Positions 57,274-64,000 of a stretch of 64,000 nt of DNA are shown in pieces. The stretch spans positions 2,232,001-2,296,000 of the forward strand of contig OZ244118.1 in assembly GCA_965215765.1 (NCBI GenBank), in the 5' to 3' direction. This DNA comes from G965212025 sp965215765 (lineage in GTDB: Bacteria; Pseudomonadota; Gammaproteobacteria; Poriferisulfidales; Oxydemutatoraceae). Under the pieces are notes generated by a model. The model searched no databases, was not told where the DNA came from, and was given only the letters and a program-made list of their open reading frames with translations. The stretch's first letter is position 1, and each line of letters starts with the position of its first letter. The translations under genes were made by a program, and so were the position numbers.

Positions 57274-57489
57274 CTAGGGGGCAACACCGATCTCACAGAG
57301 CCAGTCTGAAGCATTGGAATCATGTTTTAGCCACTTTTCAGACACCAGTTTCAAGCGTTGAATATCCCCGGCGAAATTCCCGACACCCAGGCAATTGGCA
57401 GGTAATTCCATAACTTCAGGACAGGCAATACGCTTCCTGGAACGCCTGGCGAAACAGCCCTGCGCCTCGTCAAAACCATGCGGTGGCAA
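57274..57489 (-). pseudogene. Possible remnant of a small protein gene, copy 1
   Basis: A minus-strand frame in the miaB-effector spacer reads as a plausible C-terminal protein piece (PPHGFDEAQGCFARRSRKR, then WLCEIGVAP). It is kept open in all three copies of the unit, with only a few substitutions. There is no convincing start, and the frame upstream runs into the 5' end of the unknown gene. It may be a gene fragment or chance. Confidence 0.25.
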
Positions 57490-57606
57490 GGCACAGAAAG
57501 CCTCGAAATCTGAGGAACCAAGCTCGCTATCTGCTATTATGGAAACGATTGTCTGGCTTGTGTGCCAACCAACTTCACGAAGCACGGGCAGGAAAGAAAC
57601 ACGGAA

Positions 57607-59109
57607 ATGAGAACACAGTTTTACTCCATAAAAGGCAGTGCGAATGATGAGGTCGTGTTCGGCAAGGGAGGGGCGAGGCTTCGAAGCAATCCGGAAAAAG
57701 GGAGTGCTTTCGGGCGACTGACCCGCTGGATTTCCAAAAAAACCGGCTGGTACCAAAGACACAACAGAAAAGCCAGACACGCTTATTTTGCAGAGCTTAA
57801 CGAACGCTTTCAGCTTGGCAATGACAAGGATGCGGTCAAAATCTTTTCACGCTCCTATGCACTCAACTGTTTTATCAACAGACCGGACGAACCACTTGTA
57901 ATACAAGACATCATTGACACGGAAAACACCATCCGCCGTCAGCACTTAATGAGTGCAGTCGAAGACAAAGTTCAGGCAATCCAGAATGGTCGCACAAAAC
58001 TGAACCAGTTCACAGAATCCGAAGACGGCAGACCCCTCATTAGCCCGTATAGATGGGAAAAGGACTGTTTGAAAGAGGGACTAAGACTCTACGGACCCTT
58101 TACGGTTAAAACACCACGACAGCAAGAAACGAGCTATATCGACAGCGTCCAATACTTTGCCAGGAAAAAAACCCGCAACTTGCAAAACCTGGGAATTTTT
58201 CCACCATCAAAAGACGAAATTGAAATACTGGCGAGCGATGTTGCCTCCGTGTCGCAAATCGAAGCCGTAGACAAGATCCTGGGAGACATTGCCCAAGAGA
58301 CCGAAGCCAGACTCTGCTTTCAAGATGTTCTGAACCAAAAACTGGGACAGGTTCTCAACCTGAAATTCGCAACCGCTTCTGCCTCAGGGATGGACAGACA
58401 CAAAGGAAAGGATTTTGGCGACTTCATCGTGAACCTTAAACACAACCCGGAACATGAGAAAGCGTTGACCGCAAAAATTCTCTCATTGTCCGAAAATCTG
58501 CTCCAAGACCCATCTGCTACAGTCGGTGATATTCACGAACAAGTTGAGGTTGAAATTGAGCACTTTGTGGAGGAGCGCAGCACCTCCATTGTCCGGGAAT
58601 TCCACGAAATTCTTCAAGCAGGAAAGGACTCGCCAGCTGACGCACTTGGCAATATTGTTCAGTGGACGATCAATCAGAAAACAGAACAGGAGAACTTCTC
58701 CATAGCGGGCATCGGGTCAGCGTGCGTCTCTTTGACAGAAGGAATCAAACACCACGGTTCCGCTGAGGGTGCCAGCGCAATGATTAACAAGCTTGCCGAG
58801 CAGCAGTTCAAACAATCTCAGTGCTCACCCGCAGGAAAAGCCGCTTTCATGAAGGGGCTTGCAAGTGCTGTCAGCTTTGTTTTGGAGAAAGAAGGAATGG
58901 GGGGATTCATTGAAGGGCTTGGCAAGGAAGAACCACCTGAAGTAGCAGCAGAGATCCCATCTGGCTCCGGCCTCATTCCAGACGATAATGAAGAAGAACC
59001 CAGCCTGTTTGATCAGCTACCCAACGTTACCGAGTTCCTTCCTCCCACCCGGCAAGGAAGTTTTAGCACGGAGCTACTTGAAGCCTGGAATAGCAATACT
59101 GCTTCCTGA
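57607..59109 (+). CDS. Unrecognised ~500-residue protein, array copy 1
   Basis: A 500-residue, predominantly helical-looking protein of unknown function. The N-terminal 80 residues are basic (RLTRWISKKTGWYQRHNRK), with no signal peptide; residues 81-98, 136-196 and 231-262 are the blocks that differ from copy 2; the C-terminal half (IEILASDVASVSQIE, HFVEERSTSIVREFHEIL, CVSLTEGIKHHGSAEGAS) is nearly identical. The tail is acidic and Ser/Pro-rich (PDDNEEEPSLFDQL). ATG 57607 is preferred to an in-frame ATG at 57562 because the 5' spacer is non-coding in appearance. Presence in a tandem array and mosaic divergence suggest an effector or antigen, but no motif proves it. Confidence 0.75.
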   Translation: MRTQFYSIKGSANDEVVFGKGGARLRSNPEKGSAFGRLTRWISKKTGWYQRHNRKARHAYFAELNERFQLGNDKDAVKIFSRSYALNCFINRPDEPLVIQDIIDTENTIRRQHLMSAVEDKVQAIQNGRTKLNQFTESEDGRPLISPYRWEKDCLKEGLRLYGPFTVKTPRQQETSYIDSVQYFARKKTRNLQNLGIFPPSKDEIEILASDVASVSQIEAVDKILGDIAQETEARLCFQDVLNQKLGQVLNLKFATASASGMDRHKGKDFGDFIVNLKHNPEHEKALTAKILSLSENLLQDPSATVGDIHEQVEVEIEHFVEERSTSIVREFHEILQAGKDSPADALGNIVQWTINQKTEQENFSIAGIGSACVSLTEGIKHHGSAEGASAMINKLAEQQFKQSQCSPAGKAAFMKGLASAVSFVLEKEGMGGFIEGLGKEEPPEVAAEIPSGSGLIPDDNEEEPSLFDQLPNVTEFLPPTRQGSFSTELLEAWNSNTAS

Positions 59110-59157
59110 AATTAAAACGCTGATGTTCCAGGCAATGAGCCTGCTCCGGGCACTACC

Positions 59158-59361
59158 ATGCAAGAGAAAGCCGTACGCGCGCAGGTTCCGATACCAGATC
59201 CGGAATTGATGCAGGCACTCTACTTCATCGCTTTTACTTTTTATCTGGCCTGCTTTTTCTTTCTTGTCAAAAGGTCAGGCAAGCAGGAAGCAGGCATTGA
59301 TGGGCGACTTGTATCCCAGAACCATATAGCCCCTTTTCGTATGCACCAGTATGCGGTCTGA
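59158..59361 (+). CDS. Possible small membrane protein, truncated at an array junction, copy 1
   Basis: A 67-codon frame: a short polar start (MQEKAVRAQVPIPDPEL) and one hydrophobic stretch (ALYFIAFTFYLACFFFLV), then a basic tail. The first ~50 codons belong to the unit and are repeated unchanged at 62565. The rest crosses the junction (about 59306) into antisense miaB sequence, so the native C-terminus was cut off by the duplication. No good ribosome site was seen. Confidence 0.35.
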   Translation: MQEKAVRAQVPIPDPELMQALYFIAFTFYLACFFFLVKRSGKQEAGIDGRLVSQNHIAPFRMHQYAV

Positions 59362-60536
59362 GCCACTTTGCACTGGCAAATGAACATGATCCGTCAGCTG
59401 CGGAAGATCAGCGTGCGCCGCGAATAACGCGTTACCAAATTCCAATGGATGAGGCGAGGTAAAGCGGATACATTCAATTTCCAGAACCCCCGCAATGTGG
59501 CACAGCAAAAGCGCAAAATTCATGGTGCCTGATCTTGCCGAGGAGGCATCGTCGGGCGCACGCCAAGCGCACGGGCGAAGATCAGCGTGCGCCGCGATTA
59601 ACGCGTCACCAAATTCCAATGGATGAGGCGAGGTAAAGCGGATACATTCAATTTCCAGAACCCCCGCAATGTGGTACAGCAAAAGCGCAAAATTCATGGT
59701 GCCTGATCTTGCCGAGGAGACATCGTCGGGCGCACACCAAGCGCACGGGCGAAGATCAGCGTGCGCCGCGATTAACGCGTCACCAAATTCCAATGGATGA
59801 GGCGAGGTAAAGCGGATACATTCAATTCCCGGAACCCCCGCAATGTGGTACAGCAAAAGCGCAAAATTCACGATGCCGGGTCTGGCCGAGGAGACATCGT
59901 CGGGCGCACGCCAAGCATTCACATTCTGCCCCAGGAGAGTGATTCCCGCACACCTTTCGCCACCAACAGCCGGGTTTCATCCAGAATGCCGGCAAGCTAG
60001 CGGCTGACTTCTGAGCTGCGCGTATAAGGAACAATGCAAAAAGAACAAAATTTTCCGCATCCTTCCATCACCGTCACAAACGCACACGCCCCTCTCACAC
60101 CTGGCTCGGGAAGATTGTCAAATTTCTCTACGGCAGGAAAGGAAACATCGACAATCGTGTCCCGGCTGCTCTTCGCCTCCTCGTACATGGCCGGCAACCT
60201 GTGTAAAGTTTGCGGACCAAACACAATATCAACACAATGTGCCCTGTCGCTCAGCGCACGTCCCTCCTGGCTGGCAACACAGCCGCCAACACCAATCACG
60301 ACATTAGGTTTGCGCTTTTTCAGCGTCTGCCAACGTCCCAGGAGAGAAAATACTTTTTCCTGGGGTTTTTCACGCACCGAACAGGTGTTCATCAACAGAA
60401 GGTCCGCTTCTTCGGCTGAATTCGCCGCTTCCATTTAGTGCGAATCACGCAACAACTCAAGAATGAGATTGGAGTCGTATTCGTTCATTTGACAACCAAA
60501 AGATTTCAAAAATACCTTTTTTCTCGCCAACGCCAT
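59306..60536 (-). pseudogene. miaB 5' fragment, array copy 2 (decayed)
   Basis: Copy of miaB codons 1 to about 295, joined at 59306 to sequence after the small ORF. It has at least two internal stops (one replacing Glu34, one replacing Pro in the SRPLAG motif) and a frame change after GVRE. Codons equivalent to 205-290 are present in three tandem, in-frame 174 bp copies. It lacks the C-terminal and TRAM regions and cannot be active. Confidence 0.9.
59405..59927 (-). repeat. In-frame 174 bp tandem repeat in the miaB fragment
   Basis: Three units begin at about 59405, 59580 and 59754. Each encodes the same 58-residue piece of the MiaB barrel (WRAPDDVSSARSGT, FALLLYHIAGV, RFTSPHPLEFGDALIAAHAD). 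The unit is a multiple of three and the frame stays open for 215 codons even though the gene is dead. The intact gene and the third array copy have one unit. Confidence 0.85.
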
Positions 60537-60683
60537 ATACCTCTTGTTTGCAATACGCACATTCCTCGCGCATCAACGCGCAATTCAGGATGACCCCTGA
60601 TAACGGTACAAAGACGCGCCGTTTTTCACCCCCCCCCAGGATCACCAAACAGGCAGTGGGACGAAAACCGCAAACATCAATCC

Positions 60684-60899
60684 CTAGGGGGCAACACCGA
60701 TCTCACAGAGCCAGTCTGAAGCATTGGAATCATGTTTTAGCCACTTTTCAGACACCAGTTTCAAGCGTTGAATATCCCCGGCGAAATTCCCGACACCCAG
60801 GCAATTGGCAAGTAATTCCATAACTTCAGGACAGGCAATACGCTTCCTGGAACGCCTGGCGAAACAGCCCTGCGCCTCGTCAAAACCATGCGGTGGCAA
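60684..60899 (-). pseudogene. Possible remnant of a small protein gene, copy 2
   Basis: Second copy of the frame at 57274-57489, exactly 3,410 bases on. It has one Pro-to-Leu change (MELLANCLG) but no stop. Same doubts about its start. Confidence 0.25.
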
Positions 60900-61016
60900 G
60901 GCACAGAAAGCCTCGAAACCTGAGGAACCAAGCTCGCTATATGCTATTATGGAAACGGTTGTCTGGCTTGTGTGCTAACCAACTTCACGAAGCACGGGCA
61001 GGAAAGAAACACGGAC

Positions 61017-62516
61017 ATGAGAACACAGTTTTACTCCATAAAAGGCAGTGCGAATGATGAGGTCGTGTTCGGCAAGGGAGGGGCGACGCTTCGAAGCAAG
61101 CCGGAAAACGGGAGCGCTTTCGGGCGACTGACCCGCTGGATTTCCAAAAAAACCGGCTGGTATCAAAGACACAACAGAAAAACCAGACGCGCTTATTTTG
61201 CAGAGCTTAACGAACGCTTTCAGCTTGGCAATGACAAGGATGCGGCCAAAATCTTCTCTCATGAAGATGTTGCTTATAAAAAACCGGAAGACGCACCACT
61301 TTTAATACAAGACATCATCAACACGGAAAATACCATCCGTCAGCAGCACTTAGTGTGTGCAGTCGAAGACAAAGTTCAGGCAATCCAGAATAGTCGCACA
61401 AAACTGAACCAGTTCAGATTTACCAAAGACAGAAGACATCCCACTGGCTCGTATAAATGGCAAGAGGTGTATTCGGATGAAAAACTAAGCTGCGGCGAGA
61501 CCGCTAAACCGCGTGCATCAGCCCACCATCAAGAAACAAGCTATATCAATAACCTCCGACACTTTACCGGGCAAAAAATCTGTAGCCTGAACGACGAAGG
61601 AATTTTGCCATCATCAAAAGACGAAATTGAAATACTGGCGAGCGATGTTGCCTCCGTGTCGCAAATCGAAACCGTAGACAAGATCCTGGGAGACATTGCC
61701 CAAGAAAGCGAAGATAACCTTTGCTTTCGTGGTGCCCTGAACCAAAGCCTGGGACAGGTTCTCAACCTGAAACTCTTAGCCCCTACTGTCACGGGGATGG
61801 ACAGACACGAAGGAAAGAATTTTGGCGACTTCATCGGGAACCTTAAACACAACCCGGAACATGAGAAAGCGTTGACCGCAAAAATTCTCTCATTGTCCGA
61901 AGATCTGCTCCAAGACCCATCTGCTACAGTCGGTGATATTCACGAACAAGTTGAGACCGAAATTGGGCACTTTGTGGATGAGCGCAGTGCCTCCATTGTC
62001 CGGGAATTCCACGAAATTCTTCAAGCAGGAAAGGACTCGCCAGCTGACACACTTGGCAATATTGTTCAGTGGACGATCAATCAGAAAACAGAACAGGAGA
62101 ACTTCTCCATAGCGGGCATCGGGTCAGCGTGCGTCTCTTTGACAGAAGGAATCAAACACCACGGTTCCGCTGAGGGTGCCAGCGCAATGATTAACGAGCT
62201 TGCCGAGCAGCAGTTCAAACAATCTCAATGCTCGCCCGCAGGAAAAGCCGCTTTCATGAAGGGTCTTGCAAGCGCTGTCAGCTTTGTTTTGGAGAAAGAA
62301 GGAATGGGGGAATTCATTGAAAGGCTTGGCAAGGAAGAACCAGCTGAAGCAGCAGCAGAGACCCCATCTGGCTCCGACCTCATTCCAGACGATAATGAAG
62401 AAGAGCCCAGCCTGTTTGATCAGCTGCCCAACGTTACCGAGTTCCTTCCTCCCCCCCGGCAAGGAAGTTTTAGCACGGAGCTACTTGAAGCCTGGAATAG
62501 CAATACTGCTTCCTGA
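61017..62516 (+). CDS. Unrecognised ~500-residue protein, array copy 2
   Basis: A 499-residue paralogue of the 57607 gene in the same position relative to miaB sequence, 3,410 bases on. The N-terminal 80 residues and C-terminal ~240 are almost the same; residues near 81-98 read SHEDVAYKKPEDAPLL, near 136-196 RFTKDRRHPTGSYKWQ with HFTGQKICSLNDEG, and near 231-262 ESEDNLCFRGALNQ. The protein is one residue shorter and still in frame throughout. ATG 61017 matches the start chosen for copy 1; the upstream ATG there is changed to ATG in a different context (MLTNF), supporting a non-coding spacer. Confidence 0.75.
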   Translation: MRTQFYSIKGSANDEVVFGKGGATLRSKPENGSAFGRLTRWISKKTGWYQRHNRKTRRAYFAELNERFQLGNDKDAAKIFSHEDVAYKKPEDAPLLIQDIINTENTIRQQHLVCAVEDKVQAIQNSRTKLNQFRFTKDRRHPTGSYKWQEVYSDEKLSCGETAKPRASAHHQETSYINNLRHFTGQKICSLNDEGILPSSKDEIEILASDVASVSQIETVDKILGDIAQESEDNLCFRGALNQSLGQVLNLKLLAPTVTGMDRHEGKNFGDFIGNLKHNPEHEKALTAKILSLSEDLLQDPSATVGDIHEQVETEIGHFVDERSASIVREFHEILQAGKDSPADTLGNIVQWTINQKTEQENFSIAGIGSACVSLTEGIKHHGSAEGASAMINELAEQQFKQSQCSPAGKAAFMKGLASAVSFVLEKEGMGEFIERLGKEEPAEAAAETPSGSDLIPDDNEEEPSLFDQLPNVTEFLPPPRQGSFSTELLEAWNSNTAS

Positions 62517-62564
62517 AATTAAAACGCTGATGTTCCAGGCAATAAGCCTGCTCCGGGCACTACC

Positions 62565-62768
62565 ATGCAAGAGAAAGCCGTACGCGCGCAGGTTCCGATA
62601 CCAGATCCGGAATTGATGCAGGCACTCTACTTCATCGCTTTTACTTTTTATCTGGCCTGCTTTTTCTTTCTTGTCAAAAGGTCAGGCAAGCAGGAAGCGG
62701 GCATTGATTGGCGACTTGTATCCCAGAACCATATAGCCCCTTTTCGTATGCACCAGTATGCGGTCTGA
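62565..62768 (+). CDS. Possible small membrane protein, truncated at an array junction, copy 2
   Basis: Copy of the 59158 frame with one substitution near the junction (GIDWRL for GIDGRL). The hydrophobic stretch is unchanged. The junction with miaB sequence lies at about 62713. Confidence 0.35.
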   Translation: MQEKAVRAQVPIPDPELMQALYFIAFTFYLACFFFLVKRSGKQEAGIDWRLVSQNHIAPFRMHQYAV

Positions 62769-63595
62769 GCCACTTTGCACTGGCAAATGAACATGATCCG
62801 TCAGCTGCGGAAGATCAGCGTGCGCCGCGAATAACGCGTCACCAAATTCCAATGGATGCGGCGAGGTAAAGCGGATACGTTCAATTCCCGGAACCCCCGC
62901 AATGTGGTACAGCAAAAGCGCAAAATTCACGGTGCCGGGCCTGGCCGAGGAGACATCGTCGGGCGCACGCCAGGCATTCACATTCTGTCCCAGGAGAGTA
63001 ATTCCCGCACACCTTTCGCCGCCAACAGCCGGGTTTCATCCAGAATGCCGGCAAGCGGGCGGCTGACTTCTGGGCCGCGCGTATAAGGAACAATGCAAAA
63101 AGAACAAAATTTTCCGCATCCTTCCATCACCGTCACAAAGGCACACGACCCTTTCACACCTAGCTCGGGAAGATTGTCAAATTTCTCTACGGCAGGAAAG
63201 GAAACATTGACAACCGTGTCCCGGCTGCTCTTCGCCTCCTCGTACATGGCCGGCAACCTGTGTAAAGTTTGCGAACCAAACACAATATCAACACAATGTG
63301 CCCTGTCGCTCAGCGCACGTCCCTCCTGGCTAGCAACACAGCCGCCAACACCAATCACGACATTCGGTTTGCGCTTTTTCAGCGTCTGCCAACGTCCCAG
63401 GAGAGAAAATACTTTTTCCTGAGGTTTTTCACGCACCGAACAGGTGTTCATCAACAGAAGGTCCGCTTCTTCGGCTGAATTCGCCGCTTCCATTTCGTGC
63501 GAATCACGCAACAATTCAAGAATGAGATTGGAGCCGTATTCGTTCATTTGACAACCAAAAGATTTCAAAAATACCTTTTTTCTCGCCAACGCCAT
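62713..63595 (-). pseudogene. miaB 5' fragment, array copy 3 (decayed)
   Basis: The miaB start and first ~197 codons are open (MALARKK through GVRE, with all six Fe-S cysteines retained), then a one- or two-base deletion shifts the frame. The fragment ends at the junction near 62713, equivalent to codon ~295 of the intact gene. It is much less decayed than copy 2, so it is either younger or partly protected by gene conversion. Confidence 0.9.
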
Positions 63596-64000
63596 ATACC
63601 TATTGTTTGCAATACGTACATTCCTCGCGCATCAACGCGCAATTCAGGATGACCCCTGATAACGGTACAAAGACGCGCCGTTTTTCACCCCCCCCAGGAT
63701 CACCAAACAGGCAGTGGGACGAAAACCAAACATCAACCCCTAGGGGGCAACACCGATCTCACAGAGCCAGTCTGAAGCACTGGAATCATGTTTTAGCCAC
63801 TTTTCAGACACCAGTTTCAAGCGTTGAATATCCCCGGCGAAATTCCCGACACCCAGGCAATTGGCAAGTAATTCCATAACTTCAGGACAGGCAATACGCT
63901 TCCTGGAACGCCTGGCGAAACAGCCCTGCGCCTCGTCAAAACCATACGGTGGCAAGGCACAGAAAGCCTCGAAATCTGAGGAACCAAGCTCGCTATATGC
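63596..64000. other. Third copy of the miaB-to-unknown-gene spacer, cut by the window edge
   Basis: Matches 57127-57535 and 60537-60945, with a shortened C tract and small indels. By analogy (start 481 bases after the miaB start), a third copy of the unknown gene would begin near 64070, just outside the window. Confidence 0.75.
63740..63955 (-). pseudogene. Possible remnant of a small protein gene, copy 3
   Basis: Third copy of the 57274-57489 frame, again open, with His-to-Tyr (PPYGFDE) and Asn-to-Ser changes. The frame persists in all three copies. Confidence 0.25.

Overview
The window looks like a piece of a beta- or gammaproteobacterial chromosome. It carries the kdsD/kdsC/lptCAB lipopolysaccharide cluster next to hpf-ptsN-hprK-(EIIA-Man)-ptsH-ptsI-mgtE, a DUF4390-trkA-trkH-hemJ block, mreBCD, and the miaB-phoH-ybeY-corC block. 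Several partners that normally sit in these blocks are absent: rpoN (between the lpt genes and hpf), ntrY/ntrX (between the DUF4390 gene and trkA) and rapZ (between hprK and the EIIA-Man gene). Together with many decaying duplications and very large surface-type repeat proteins, this suggests a host-associated or otherwise specialised lineage; that reading is inference.

Layout. 1-15434: three tandem, co-oriented giant genes (minus strand) for secreted GLUG-repeat proteins, separated by duplicated spacers; the leftmost runs off the window. 15901-20020: DUF4390 protein, TrkA, TrkH, HemJ and tRNA-Ala(CGC). 20125-21120: a five-unit ~190 bp tandem repeat. 21469-32639: yrbG, kdsD, then (inverted) lptB-lptA-lptC-kdsC, then hpf, ptsN, hprK, EIIA-Man, HPr, EI and mgtE. 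32705-41333 (minus): a seven-gene operon with sarcosine oxidase soxBDAG, a MetF-like reductase, a GcvT/DmdA-like methyltransferase and a putative PhyH-like oxygenase, read from a strong promoter at 41420-41447. 42176-48000 (plus): dgcA-dgcB-etfA-etfB for dimethylglycine demethylation. The two divergent operons make one module: dimethylglycine to sarcosine to glycine, with released one-carbon units going to folate and electrons going through an ETF to the membrane. 48107-49196: a frameshifted, internally deleted fourth GLUG gene. 49254-57126: mreBCD, a persulfide-dioxygenase-like MBL protein, ibaG, a dihaem cytochrome c4, corC, ybeY, phoH, miaB. 56243-64000: a tandem array with a ~3.06 kb unit holding the 5' two-thirds of miaB, a divergent spacer and an unrecognised ~500-residue protein gene.

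The most unusual property is repeated local tandem amplification of gene 5' ends: lptB (158 bp units), soxD (74 bp units, each a complete mini-ORF whose stop overlaps the next start) and miaB (3.06 kb units plus an internal in-frame 174 bp repeat). In the miaB array the two complete copies of the unknown protein are almost identical in their flanks and C-terminal half but sharply diverged in central blocks, with all length changes in frame. This looks like a diversifying paralogue array, possibly of a secreted or effector-like protein.

Limits: all names come from reading the translations and gene order; no database search, codon statistics or structure prediction was run. Starts were chosen from start codons, Shine-Dalgarno-like sequences and family length, and several are not certain.
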